The notes: a model not told the origin generated them from the letters alone. Numbered from the stretch's first letter, positions 18,936 to 28,135 are shown. The stretch: 52,055 nt of DNA from Phycisphaerae bacterium (GCA_016927755.1 JAFGLZ010000177.1:1-52055); one strand, 5' to 3'. Numbers and translations are program-made.

Positions 18936-19970
18936 ATGGCAGGCAGATTCAGGTTTTCGTTCGGCCCCTGGAACATTCACGAAGGGTCCGATCCGTTCGG
19001 TCCGACCGTCCGCAAGTCGGTCAGTTTCCGCAAGAAGCTGGGGATGTACAAGAAGCTCGGCTTTGACGCGGTGCAGTTTCACGACGACGACGCCGTGCCG
19101 GAGATGGGCAAGCTCACGCCGGCACAAATCGTCAGTCGTGCCAAGGCGGTCCGAAGGGCGCTCGAGGGCCAGGGGCTGGTGGCCGAGTTCGTCGCGCCGC
19201 GGCTGTGGGAGGACCCTCTGACGATCGACGGTGGCTACACCGCTAACGACCCCAAGGCCCGGCGGTATGCTCGGGATCGGACGCGACGCGCGCTCGACAT
19301 CGCCGACGCCCTCGGCACGAACCTCATGGTGCTCTGGCTGGCCCGCGAGGGCACGTACATCCGCGAGGCCAAGGACAGCAAGCTCGCCGTCGACCGGCTC
19401 GCCGAGGCCGTCAACGACATGCTGAGCTACTCGCCGCGGATCCGCATTGCCATCGAGCCCAAGCCGAATGAGCCGATGGACCAGGCTTACATCCCCACGA
19501 CGGGCCACGCCATCGCGCTGGGCATGCTCACGAGCGATCCGTCTCGTGTCGGCGTGAACATCGAGACCGCCCACGCCATCCTGGCCGGTCTGGACCCGTC
19601 GGACGAGATGGGCTTCGCCCTGGCGCACGACAAGCTGTGGACCGTTCACCTCAACGATCAGAACGGGCTGAAGTTCGACCAGGACAAGTCGTTCGGGTCG
19701 GTGGATCTGCGGCGGGCCTTCAACCAGGTTCGAATCCTCGACAAGTACGACTTCTGCAAGCGGGGCGAGTTCGTCGGGCTCGACGTCAAGGCGATGCGGA
19801 CCCAGAAGGACGCTGTCGCGTCCAAGCACCTGAGCAACAGCCGGACCGTGTTCCTGCGCCTGCTCAAGCTATCCCGCAAGCTCAGCCAGAAGAAGATCGA
19901 CGACATGGTCAAGCGTCGCGACTACGAAGAGCTCGACATGTACATCATGGACGCGCTGCTCGCCAAGTAG
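18936..19970 (+). CDS. Xylose isomerase-like TIM-barrel sugar isomerase
   Basis: 344 residues, clearly related to actinobacterial-type (class I) xylose isomerase: FSFGPWN at the start, FHDDDAVPEMG, GGYTANDPKARRYA, LWLAREG, IEPKPNEP, PTTGHAIALG, NIETAHA, HLNDQNGLKFDQD and GLDVKAMR appear in the family order. The metal-site acids expected in these motifs (Glu in IEPKP, Glu and His in NIETAH, Asp in HLND, the two Asp of KFDQD and the Asp of GLDVK) are all kept, so it should be an active aldose-ketose isomerase. Its sugar may not be xylose, as the catalytic-His region near FHDDD is conserved but the loops are divergent. The RBS GGGAGA precedes the ATG at 18936. A strong terminator follows at 20039. 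Confidence 0.82.
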   Translation: MAGRFRFSFGPWNIHEGSDPFGPTVRKSVSFRKKLGMYKKLGFDAVQFHDDDAVPEMGKLTPAQIVSRAKAVRRALEGQGLVAEFVAPRLWEDPLTIDGGYTANDPKARRYARDRTRRALDIADALGTNLMVLWLAREGTYIREAKDSKLAVDRLAEAVNDMLSYSPRIRIAIEPKPNEPMDQAYIPTTGHAIALGMLTSDPSRVGVNIETAHAILAGLDPSDEMGFALAHDKLWTVHLNDQNGLKFDQDKSFGSVDLRRAFNQVRILDKYDFCKRGEFVGLDVKAMRTQKDAVASKHLSNSRTVFLRLLKLSRKLSQKKIDDMVKRRDYEELDMYIMDALLAK

Positions 19971-20038
19971 ACCGCGGGACACCTCGGCGACCGCGTATTC
20001 ACCGCGAGCGCGTTGATGACCGGAACCGAACTGAACTT

Positions 20039-20059
20039 GGGGCCCGCTCGGCGGGCCCC
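20039..20059. terminator. Bidirectional intrinsic terminator
   Basis: A perfect 9-bp stem (GGGGCCCGC / GCGGGCCCC) with loop TCG, extendable by a GAAC/GTTC pair outside, followed on the plus strand by GTTCATTTCTTT. It sits between the convergent sugar isomerase (ends 19970) and the C45-type gene (ends 20062), so it can serve both. Confidence 0.8.
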
Positions 20060-20061
20060 GT

Positions 20062-21234
20062 TCATTTCTTTGCCGGTAGCAGGGTCGCCCCTTCGGGGAC
20101 GTACGTCGGATCCAGATAGTCAGTCATCTTGACGTGAACGTAGGGTCGTTCGAAGGCGTGTTGGCTGCCCTCGGCGAATGCCACCCACATTTCCAGGGCC
20201 TCGGCGTCGTAGACGGCGTCGAGGAGGTTGCCGTTTCGCGAGGCCAGGTCCCGCGATAGGGCGATCATCTTGTCCGGGTCGTAACTGCCCGAGTCCGCCT
20301 TGAGACGTTTCCACGCAAGCTCGTTGTTCATCGTGTTGTAGACCGCGCCTGGGAGCACCTCGGGGGAAAGCTCGTCGTCCTTGTCGTTGTCTCGCCAGAC
20401 ATGGAGGGGGGGACTATCGGGCGTCGTCACTTTCACCTTGGCTCCGCCCCACCCGTCGCCCTTGCGGCCGCCGACGTAGAAGTAATATCGCTTGATCAGC
20501 TTGGCGGACCGGATCATCCCGACGGCCTCGTCCAGGCTCCGCGCTTCCCAGAGGACGTCGCGAAACAGCGTCAAGAAGTGGGTGCCGTTCAGGTCAAACG
20601 GGTGATCCTTCTTCGGACTCTCGCCCTTCTCGCCCATCACGACGCCTCGGGCGTTCATGCCCGTGTTCGCGCCGATCATGCCGGCCACGGTCACGCTGGC
20701 GTGGGGGATGCCGCGATCGGGCACGTAGATGACGATGAGGGGATACTCCTGGAGGTGGGCGTTGACCGTAAAGTCCAGGTTGCGCAGTTGCAGGAGGTGT
20801 CCGGTCTTCGTCGCCTCGCCCCAAACGATCACGCCGCTGCAGGCGAAGTCGGAGACGACGGGAATCATGTGCATCCTGAGCAGCCGCTCATAGGGAACGC
20901 CCGACCCGTCGGCGAGACCGCGCAGCTCTTGCTGGAACCGCTTGTCGGTGTGAGGCGCGACGCTCTTCCATGCGGCGTCGAGTTGCTCATCGGTACATCG
21001 CTCCGGCATTTCCGCCCTGGCGCCTGCCAGCCAGGCGGAGGTACACGCGGCGACCTCGTCCTTCATCAATCGTCCGACGGCATACCCCATGTCGTAAGGG
21101 GTGCCGCCGACGACGACCAGGGGAATCTCATCGGGGCCCGTGCCGACGGACGTTCGGTAGCATGGGTGGGGCGCGGCGCAAGACGGCAGCATCAAACAGA
21201 TGCCCACAAACAGAAGGGTGAGGGCGTGTCTCAT
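20062..21234 (-). CDS. C45/AAT-type Ntn hydrolase lipoprotein
   Basis: 390 residues. The N-terminus (MRHALTLLFVGICLMLPSC) is a lipoprotein signal with lipobox LPSC and lipidated C19. The catalytic part resembles the acyl-CoA:6-aminopenicillanate acyltransferase/C45 group of N-terminal-nucleophile hydrolases: DMGYAVGRLM, then the probable nucleophile C132 in FACSGVIVWG followed by GHLLQLRNLDF, and GMNARGVVMGEKG. In the family, self-cleavage before the Cys activates the enzyme, which hydrolyses amides or acyl groups. The substrate is unknown. The ATG at 21234 has GAGGAG upstream; the frame is open to 21552, but that would remove the signal peptide. It sits 107 bp downstream of the DUF819 gene. 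Confidence 0.8.
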   Translation of the reverse strand: MRHALTLLFVGICLMLPSCAAPHPCYRTSVGTGPDEIPLVVVGGTPYDMGYAVGRLMKDEVAACTSAWLAGARAEMPERCTDEQLDAAWKSVAPHTDKRFQQELRGLADGSGVPYERLLRMHMIPVVSDFACSGVIVWGEATKTGHLLQLRNLDFTVNAHLQEYPLIVIYVPDRGIPHASVTVAGMIGANTGMNARGVVMGEKGESPKKDHPFDLNGTHFLTLFRDVLWEARSLDEAVGMIRSAKLIKRYYFYVGGRKGDGWGGAKVKVTTPDSPPLHVWRDNDKDDELSPEVLPGAVYNTMNNELAWKRLKADSGSYDPDKMIALSRDLASRNGNLLDAVYDAEALEMWVAFAEGSQHAFERPYVHVKMTDYLDPTYVPEGATLLPAKK

Positions 21235-21341
21235 CGAATCGTTCTCCTCTTCCTGACGCAAACGCGTCCCAAGCGTACCGGCGGTCGACGACGGTTTCCA
21301 GAGGATCGCCAAACTCGGCGCGTCCTGCCGCGCGGGCGACG

Positions 21342-22475
21342 TTAGCTCCCGAGCAGCGACGACAGCACCGCGGCCACGCCAAGCCCGGCGTACGTGCCGA
21401 CGGCGAAGCCGACCAGTCCCGACGCGATGCCCGAGACCATGACCTCTCTGTTCTTGAGTACGTCGACCACGGGGCCGACGAATGCGGGACTGTAGATGGC
21501 GGCGGTGTGCGTAACGATGGCCGTGTCGCGATCGATCCGGAAGCAGGCGCACAGGGCCAGGTGCAGCACGATGGAGCCGAAGAAGATCGCGCCCGTGTAG
21601 AGAACGATCATGACGCTCGACTCGGCCAGCTTACGTAGATCGGCCATGGACCCGATCGCCACCGCGAAGAGCAGCAGGAGGTATTGTGCGATCTCGTAGG
21701 TCCCCGCCAGCGTCCGTATCCGTCGGTTCATCGATGCGACGAGGGCCAGTGACGTCACCAGAAGGATCGCTGTCATGCTCCGCAGGTTCTGGGGAAGCCA
21801 TTGGGCGATCGCTCCGGAGGCGACCGCAAGGACGACGGCTAGCGCGAAAGCGACCGCGGCACCTTTGACCGGGATGCGAGAGGGTTCCTGGCTGACGGCG
21901 TCTTGGTCGGGCGGGCTGTCTCGCCGCGGCGTGGGCGGGAGGAATCGTCCGTAGAGGCGATATCCGATCGAGATCAGGAACAGGAAGTAGACGCCGCCCA
22001 AGACGACGTCGGCCGTGTTGACCATCGCAAGTCGCTCGGCGCTGAGACCGACCCCGACGCTGATGGCCGCCATGTTCGGCGTGCCGCCGGTGTAGACGCC
22101 CACAAGAACGCCGGCGATCTTCGGGCCGTCCTCGATGCGGCCTTGGAACGCCAGGGCCGAGCACGCGCTGGCGACGAGGACCGAGATGAATGCGAGCAGG
22201 CACGAGATCAACGTCGGTCTGGCCAGGCGAAACCAGCCGAGGAGATCGACCGAGAAGAGCAGCAGCGGAATGGCCAGCATGACCGCGGCCTCGCAGAGGG
22301 TCTCGGAGACGGCTTGATTCAACTCGACGGTCCGTTGGTTCCCCATCGCGATTCCGACGAGGTAGCAGAGAACGATCGGGCTGACCGCGTTCAAGAGTCT
22401 CGATCTCCTGCAGGCCCAACCGGCCAGGGCGGGCGCGATCAGGAAGAACAAGGACTGACAGAGGACACGGGTCAT
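21342..22475 (-). CDS. DUF819-family polytopic membrane protein
   Basis: 377 residues with about ten hydrophobic helices. The family marker GVYTGGTPNMAAIS is present near residue 145, followed by VNTADVVLGGVYFLFLIS. DUF819 proteins are inner membrane proteins of the transporter type whose substrate is not established. The ATG at 22475 starts directly before the first membrane helix. A GTG at 22574 would add 33 polar residues and is less likely, although neither start has a strong Shine-Dalgarno. It may be co-transcribed with the lipoprotein hydrolase downstream. Confidence 0.82.
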   Translation of the reverse strand: MTRVLCQSLFFLIAPALAGWACRRSRLLNAVSPIVLCYLVGIAMGNQRTVELNQAVSETLCEAAVMLAIPLLLFSVDLLGWFRLARPTLISCLLAFISVLVASACSALAFQGRIEDGPKIAGVLVGVYTGGTPNMAAISVGVGLSAERLAMVNTADVVLGGVYFLFLISIGYRLYGRFLPPTPRRDSPPDQDAVSQEPSRIPVKGAAVAFALAVVLAVASGAIAQWLPQNLRSMTAILLVTSLALVASMNRRIRTLAGTYEIAQYLLLLFAVAIGSMADLRKLAESSVMIVLYTGAIFFGSIVLHLALCACFRIDRDTAIVTHTAAIYSPAFVGPVVDVLKNREVMVSGIASGLVGFAVGTYAGLGVAAVLSSLLGS

Positions 22476-23234
22476 CGGCACCGTTTCCAAGCGGCGGTCG
22501 TCATCGAGTCGGCCGGGCGGCGCGGAAGGTTCGCGGATCAGCACGGACCCGCCCGTCGCCGGCGCGATGCTCACCGTGGTTGGGCAGAAAGGGATCGCTC
22601 GAATCGCGCTTTGCCCAGATCATAGCGAAGTGCCGGGGCCCACGCCACGGACGGGTCGAACCGATACCTCAACGAATTCCGGGGCGTGCGATTTCGGGCC
22701 GTGCGTTATCGAACCTTGAACCCGATGGGGCGCATTATCGGGGTTACCCCCGGGGTCTGATAATAGCGTGCCGAGAGGCCGGCAGGCGATGAAATACGCG
22801 GACGGAAGGGGTGAGGTCCTAGAAATTCGAGGCGCCGTGTCGCCGCAACCGCCGCAAATCCTTAAAGAGGGCTTTATGCCGGGACGATGTTCGCATTGCC
22901 GTTTGCGAGAGCTTTTGCGGGTCGGCGCAGCTCCGGCCCATCAAGCCAGACTTGACCTTCGGGGGACCCTCCGACTCGCCAATTCGCCGGCGTCCGGTGA
23001 TCCGGGCGCAGAGAGAGCGACGAGCGCGCGAGCATGTGCCGAGCGATCCAAGTGATCGGCTCGATGCCCGCGCCGATTCCGACGTACGACATGCACGGAT
23101 TTCGTCTTGCCGACGCCGACGCCAGATCGGGCGGCGCGCAATGAGGCGATCGAGCGGACCGCTCTGAATCCCGGACGCGTTTGGGAGAGAGTTCGCGCCG
23201 ATCGGTTCACGGCCGGCCCTAGGAGGCATTTGCC
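22476..23234. other. Long intergenic region upstream of flagellin
   Basis: No gene is supported here. A small inverted element around 22739-22757 (GGGGTTACCCCCGGGGT) and a hairpin at 22863-22876 (TAAAG, AGGG, CTTTA) are visible. A flagellar sigma-28 or sigma-54 promoter was looked for on the plus strand, and no correctly spaced match was found. The flagellin RBS (TAGGAGGCATTTGCC) at 23220-23234 is strong. The length suggests a regulated 5' leader. Confidence 0.4.
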
Positions 23235-24677
23235 ATGAGTAGGATCAACACGAACGTTCAGTCGATGGTCGCCGCGCGTGTCCTCAACATGAACAACGAG
23301 GGCATGGGGCGGTCGCTGCACCGTCTGAGTACGGGTCTTCGGATCAACACCGGTCGGGACGATCCCGCTGGCCTGATCGCATCCGAGACCATGCGCGCGG
23401 AGAAGAAGGCCATCGTGGCCGCCATGGACAACGCCCGCGCCGCCGACAACATGCTCGGCGTCACGGAGGCCGCCCTCGGCGAGATCAGCAGCCTGCTGCT
23501 CGATCTGGAGGACCTGGTCGATCGCAGCGCCAACCAGGCCGCCCTCAGCGACAACGAGGTCGCGGCGAACCAACTCCAGATCGATACGATTCTCAGCTCG
23601 ATCGATCGGCTCTCACAGTCCATCACGTACAAGGGCCAGCGGCTCCTGAACGGGAGCTTCGACTACACGCTTTCGGGGACCGGAGGGGCGGTCCTCGCGG
23701 ACATTCAGATCCAGGGCGCCAAGCTCGTGCCCAACGAGACGCGCGAGGTCGTGGTCGAGAAGGTGCTGTCCGCCCAGACCGGCACGCTGGCCTGGTCGGC
23801 CACGGCCGCCGGCGGCACGCTCAACGGCAGTGTGACGATCGAGGTCACCGGCAACTTCGGGACGGACCAATTCAGCTTCGCCAGCAGCACAAGCATTGCG
23901 AACATGGCCACGGCCATCAATGCGTCCAAGGAGCTGACGGGCGTGTCGGCCACGACCTCAGGCGGCGTGGCTCTCAGGTTCCACAGCACCGGCTTCGGCA
24001 GCGACCAGTTCGTCTCGATCGAGAAGGTCTCGGGCGGCTCCACATTCGATACGGTGGACATAGACGGCGCCACCGTTGCCCAGGACTACGGCCGCGACGC
24101 TCAAGTTCGCATCAACGGTCGCGACGCCGTGACGAACGGCCTGAGGGCGACGGTCCGATCGGCGGTGCTCACGGCCACGGTAACCATCGCCGAATCGGCC
24201 AACACCGACACTGGCACGTACACGTTCGGCATCAAGGGCGGAGGCGCGACGTTCAGTCTCGCACCGGACCTCGGCCTGACGGGCTTCGAGGGCATCGGCC
24301 TTGGGAACATGGCCACGACGTCCCTGGGTGACGCCTCGATCGGTCGGCTCAGCACGATCGGCGCGGGCAAGTCCAACCAGATGACGTCGAAGAATTTCGC
24401 CACGGCCCAGCGGATCATCCGGTCGTCGCAGGACCAGGTCTCGGGCTTGCGCGGGCGAATCGGGGCATTCCAGGCCAACACGCTCAAGACCACGATCAAC
24501 GCCCTGGGCGTGGCCCTCGAGAACACGTCGGCGGCCGAGTCGGCCATCCGCGATACGGACTACGCCACCGAGACGAGCACGCTGACGCGGCAGCAGATCC
24601 TGGTGCAGTCGTCGACCGTGACGCTGCAGATGGCCAACCAGATGCCGCAGAACGTACTGGCCCTGCTGGGCGGATAA
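23235..24677 (+). CDS. fliC: Flagellin
   Basis: 480 residues. The conserved N-terminal D0/D1 region (about 1-140: INTNVQSMVAAR, LSTGLRINTGRDDPAGL, NMLGVTEAALGEIS) and C-terminal D1/D0 region (about 390-480: ATAQRIIRSSQDQVSGLRG, ENTSAAESAIRDTDYATE, ending QMPQNVLALLGG) are both complete. The central domain of about 250 residues is Thr/Ser/Gly/Ala-rich beta structure exposed on the filament. It is the filament subunit, exported by the flagellar type III apparatus; no chaperone or cap gene lies beside it, so the rest of the flagellar regulon is elsewhere. AGGAGG gives high-level translation, and a large stem-loop follows the gene. Confidence 0.95.
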   Translation: MSRINTNVQSMVAARVLNMNNEGMGRSLHRLSTGLRINTGRDDPAGLIASETMRAEKKAIVAAMDNARAADNMLGVTEAALGEISSLLLDLEDLVDRSANQAALSDNEVAANQLQIDTILSSIDRLSQSITYKGQRLLNGSFDYTLSGTGGAVLADIQIQGAKLVPNETREVVVEKVLSAQTGTLAWSATAAGGTLNGSVTIEVTGNFGTDQFSFASSTSIANMATAINASKELTGVSATTSGGVALRFHSTGFGSDQFVSIEKVSGGSTFDTVDIDGATVAQDYGRDAQVRINGRDAVTNGLRATVRSAVLTATVTIAESANTDTGTYTFGIKGGGATFSLAPDLGLTGFEGIGLGNMATTSLGDASIGRLSTIGAGKSNQMTSKNFATAQRIIRSSQDQVSGLRGRIGAFQANTLKTTINALGVALENTSAAESAIRDTDYATETSTLTRQQILVQSSTVTLQMANQMPQNVLALLGG

Positions 24678-24729
24678 CCCCGCCGGGTCGGTACGGATCA
24701 ACCTATGCCTCCAGGGACGGTCTGCGATC

Positions 24730-24783
24730 GGGCCCCCTCCGCCGCAAGCCGGCAAGTGCCGGCATGTGGCGGGGTCGGGGCCC
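24730..24783 (+). terminator. Large nested stem-loop after flagellin
   Basis: Three nested stems: GGGCCCC (24730-24736) with GGGGCCC (24777-24783), CCGCC with GGCGG inside it, and GCCGGC with GCCGGC around loop AAGT. No T-run follows, so it may act as an mRNA-stabilising 3' structure as much as a terminator. It begins 52 bases after the flagellin stop. Confidence 0.6.
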
Positions 24784-24953
24784 TTCGCGTTGCGCGCGCG
24801 GACCGGCACGCGCGCACCCCCGGCGGGCCTTGCGATCGAGTCCTGCTTGAAACGGTTGGTTCGATGGAGTTGAATCAGTTAAGAGCAATCGGCGCACGCG
24901 TCGCTTGCGCCGTCCTTGCTCCGACACAACCCTGTCAAGGGAGGCCTGATTCC

Positions 24954-25169
24954 ATGACCATCGAACGCTTCCTCCGAGGGATCGCCGGCTTTTTCGTGCT
25001 CGCGAGCGTGGGCTTGGGCTATTACCACTCTCCTTACTGGTTCCTGTTCACGGCCTTCGTCGGCGCGAATCTCCTGCAATCGGCCTTTACGAACTGGTGC
25101 CCGATGATGACGTTTCTCGCCCGTCTGGGCGTGCCCAGTCATTCCGCGGCCTGTCAGCAGAAGGGCTGA
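24954..25169 (+). CDS. Small DUF2892/YgaP-like membrane protein
   Basis: 71 residues with two hydrophobic hairpin helices (FLRGIAGFFVLASVGLGYY and WFLFTAFVGANLLQSAF), then NWCPMMTFLARLG and a C-terminal Cys. This is the DUF2892 layout, found free-standing or fused to rhodanese domains; the family is linked to sulfur or redox stress but its role is not settled. The ATG at 24954 has GGGAGG nine bases upstream. The upstream 83 codons that keep the frame open overlap the hairpin and are not used. Confidence 0.8.
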   Translation: MTIERFLRGIAGFFVLASVGLGYYHSPYWFLFTAFVGANLLQSAFTNWCPMMTFLARLGVPSHSAACQQKG

Positions 25170-25235
25170 CTGGTCGAACAACGTTTGTGAACGCGCGCTG
25201 TCTCCACGCTGCCGTCGGGCCTATCATGGTGGCCC

Positions 25236-28061
25236 ATGTGGGAACGGGCGCGCCAACCCGTCGTGATCGTCGCGGCCGTCGCGGCCGTCTGGCTGATGTG
25301 GCCTCGCGTCTCGACCCCCGGTCCGGCGGGCGTGGTCGAGATCACCTACTGGGCTCAAAGCGGCGCCGCGGGAACGCACCGCGACGCGATCGACGAGTTC
25401 GAGCGCCGCTGCGCCCGCAAGGGCAGACCGGTCCGGGTGATCACGGGCAACGCGGCGATTCGCAACGCCGTGGACGATCCGCAACGATTCCTCACGGGCG
25501 TGGCGGGGGGAACGCCGCCCGACGTCATCTGGTTCAACCGATACGCGATCGCCCAATGGGCGGTCCGCGGCGCCTTCCAGCCGCTCATCAAGGACTTCAT
25601 CAAGGTCGACGAGGCCAAGCTCGAGCGGCTCGAGGCGGAGCTCGTCCGGGCCCGCCGGGCCGGCGATGCGAACGGCGTCTCGCGGCTCGAGGCAGAGATC
25701 GCGGATTTCCGGGCCATGCTGATTCGTCCGGAGGAGTTCTACAAGAACTGCTGGGAAGAGTCGTTGTACAAGGGCGAGCAGTACGGGATCGCCAACTCGA
25801 CGGACAGTCGCGGGCTGTTCTACAACTGCGATCTGCTGATTCAGGGGGGCTTCGTCTACGGGGCGGACGATCCCGAGGTGTCGGCGGGTCGAGCCAAGGC
25901 GGGCGACGCGCGTCCGCCGAGGACGTGGGAGGAGACGTGCCTCAAGCGCGCCGACGCCCGCGACGGGGTCGTGACGGATCAGCGGCATCTGTCGTCGGGG
26001 TCGGTCGATTTCGCCGCGGCCGGCGTGGTGAAGGGCGATCACGTCTGCCTCGACCCGGCGGGCGCGCCGCAACTGGCCAGGGTGATCGGCGTCGAGCCAC
26101 ATCGATTGACGTTGGAGACCGTCAGCAACGCGCCGCGAGACGGCGCCGACGTGTGGTTCAAGGTGTTCGACGGATCGACGTACTCGCTTCGGATGACGCG
26201 ATGGGACGAGAGGGGACGGCTTCGCGTCATCGGCTGGGCGCCGCAATGGGGCAATAGCTGGCTGTACCTGTTCGGGTGGCAGAACGGGGGGCGCTTCATG
26301 TCTCCGGACGGTGAGGAGGTCACGCTCAACGATCCGAAGATCGTCGAGGCGCTGCAGTGGATGGTCGACTGCTACGACGCGCTCGGCGCGTACAAGGCGG
26401 TCTCGGCCTTTCAGGCGACGTGGCAGGGCGAGGTGCTCGATCCGTTTCTCACGGGCAAGGTCGCCATGAAGGTCGACGGGAACGACTTTGCCAATATCAT
26501 CGCTATGTACAAGCGGGACAAGGACTTCGGGGCGGAACCCGCACCGATGCCGGCGCGCGAGCTGGCCAAGGGGCGCAGGCCCGTGAGCTGGATGGCGGGG
26601 TGGGCGTATGCGATCCCGGCGACGGCCAAGCACAAGGCCGAGGCGTGGGAGTTCATCAAGTGGATGGTCTCTTGGGAGGCCAATCGCATGCGGCTGGACA
26701 TCGTGCGGGATCTGTGTCACGCGAAGGGGCAGCTCTACTTCCCGCCCGTGCATCCGAAGATACGCGTCTGCGAGGGGTTCTACGAGCGGTATCTCAAGGG
26801 CCAGCCCAACATTCCCCAGCGGTTCGACGACGCCTACCAGATGTTCAAGGGGCTCCTGCTGGACGCGCACCACTTGCCGTTCACGCCGGTGGGCAATCGG
26901 TTGTGGACCGAGCACCGTCGGGCGATGGAACGGGCGCTCAATCACGATCCGGCCTATCCGACGCCCAAGGCCGCTCTCGACTACGGCAAGCGGGTCGTGC
27001 AGCGCGACCTGGATCGATTGCTCACCCCGCCGACGGGCAAGGTGGTGAACTGGTATTGGCTGATCGGGATCTATCTCGCGCTGATCGTTGTCGTGGGCGT
27101 GGGCGTCTACGTTCATCACTCCCGCAAGTACCGGTCTCGCGGCTACTGGCGGCGGGAGTGGTGGGCGGGGCTGGTGTGCGCGTCTCCGTGGATCGTGGGC
27201 TTTCTGGTCTTCACGGCCGGTCCGATCCTGTTCAGCATTCTGATGAGCTTCAGTGACTACGACGTGATCAACCCGGCCCACTGGCTGGGTTTGGGCAACT
27301 ACCGGGAGGCCTTCGGCGATCCGCTGTTCTATACGTCGCTTGCCAATACGGTGTACATGGTGATGGGCGTGCCGCTGGGGCTGATCGTCGGGCTGGCGAT
27401 GGCGATGCTGCTGGACAGCGGGGTGCGTGGGCTGAGCACGTATCGCACGATCTACTATCTGCCGGCGATCGTACCGGCCGTGGCGAGCAGCGTGCTGTGG
27501 ATCTGGGTCTTTCACCCGTCCGAGGGGATGATCAACTCGCTGTTCGACGCGGTCGGGGTGAATACGGCCCTGGAGTGGCTGGGCTTCTCGAGATGGTTCG
27601 GCGTGAGCGTGCCGATCAACTGGCTCGGCGAGACGAAGATGGCCAAGCCGTCGCTGATCATCATGGGGCTGTGGGGGGCGGGTGCGGGGATGCTGATCTG
27701 GCTGGCGGGGCTCAAGGGCGTGCCGGAGCACCTGTACGAGGCGGCGAGCATCGACGGGGCGAACGTGTGGCACCGGTTTCGGCACGTGACGCTGCCGATG
27801 CTGAGCCCGTACATCCTCTTTAACCTGGTGATGGGGACGATCGGGGTGTTTCAGATCTTCACGCAGGCGTACATCATGACGGAGGGGGGGCCGAACGACG
27901 CGACGCTTTTCTATGCCTATAACCTCTTCAATCAGGCCTTCCGCTATCTGCGCATGGGCTACGCCAGCGCCCTGGCTTGGGTCCTGTTCGCGATCGTGTT
28001 CGCGCTGACGCTGGTGCAGCTCTACTTCAGCCGGAAGTGGGTTCATTACGAGAGCCCCTAG
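25236..28061 (+). CDS. ABC sugar transporter: solute-binding protein fused to MalF-type permease
   Basis: 941 residues in one frame. A signal anchor (about 8-23, VVIVAAVAAVWLMW) is followed by an extracytoplasmic solute-binding protein of the sugar type (about 33-600: ITYWAQSG, GGTPPDVIWFNR, GKVAMKVDGNDF, WMAGWAYAIP, AWEFIKWMVSW). From about 607 to the end is a CUT1 permease (MalF/UgpA type): a leading TM, then six TMs including SPWIVGFLVFTAGPILFS, with the cytoplasmic EAA loop EAASIDGANVWHRF at 835-848 that docks the ATPase. Two insertions are seen in the binding protein: a charged helical pair about 125-165 and a beta-rich segment about 240-310. No second permease (MalG type) or ATPase gene follows. 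There is no clear RBS, and a GGGCC/GGCCC hairpin (25217-25235) abuts the ATG. Confidence 0.88.
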   Translation: MWERARQPVVIVAAVAAVWLMWPRVSTPGPAGVVEITYWAQSGAAGTHRDAIDEFERRCARKGRPVRVITGNAAIRNAVDDPQRFLTGVAGGTPPDVIWFNRYAIAQWAVRGAFQPLIKDFIKVDEAKLERLEAELVRARRAGDANGVSRLEAEIADFRAMLIRPEEFYKNCWEESLYKGEQYGIANSTDSRGLFYNCDLLIQGGFVYGADDPEVSAGRAKAGDARPPRTWEETCLKRADARDGVVTDQRHLSSGSVDFAAAGVVKGDHVCLDPAGAPQLARVIGVEPHRLTLETVSNAPRDGADVWFKVFDGSTYSLRMTRWDERGRLRVIGWAPQWGNSWLYLFGWQNGGRFMSPDGEEVTLNDPKIVEALQWMVDCYDALGAYKAVSAFQATWQGEVLDPFLTGKVAMKVDGNDFANIIAMYKRDKDFGAEPAPMPARELAKGRRPVSWMAGWAYAIPATAKHKAEAWEFIKWMVSWEANRMRLDIVRDLCHAKGQLYFPPVHPKIRVCEGFYERYLKGQPNIPQRFDDAYQMFKGLLLDAHHLPFTPVGNRLWTEHRRAMERALNHDPAYPTPKAALDYGKRVVQRDLDRLLTPPTGKVVNWYWLIGIYLALIVVVGVGVYVHHSRKYRSRGYWRREWWAGLVCASPWIVGFLVFTAGPILFSILMSFSDYDVINPAHWLGLGNYREAFGDPLFYTSLANTVYMVMGVPLGLIVGLAMAMLLDSGVRGLSTYRTIYYLPAIVPAVASSVLWIWVFHPSEGMINSLFDAVGVNTALEWLGFSRWFGVSVPINWLGETKMAKPSLIIMGLWGAGAGMLIWLAGLKGVPEHLYEAASIDGANVWHRFRHVTLPMLSPYILFNLVMGTIGVFQIFTQAYIMTEGGPNDATLFYAYNLFNQAFRYLRMGYASALAWVLFAIVFALTLVQLYFSRKWVHYESP

Positions 28062-28135
28062 ATTGCGTGGTTGCCTATCTCCAAGCGAATCGTGATCGGA
28101 ATGATGACGGCGTAGGCGGCATCGGTGGGGTGGCC

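Noticed and set aside
22863..22885. Sigma-28 promoter for flagellin (TAAAG ... GCCGGGAC)
   Set aside because: The spacing between the two parts is 11 bases, about four too few, and the -10 part is a poor match.
22740..22900. c-di-GMP or other riboswitch in the flagellin leader
   Set aside because: I could not align any conserved aptamer core; only short simple hairpins are visible.
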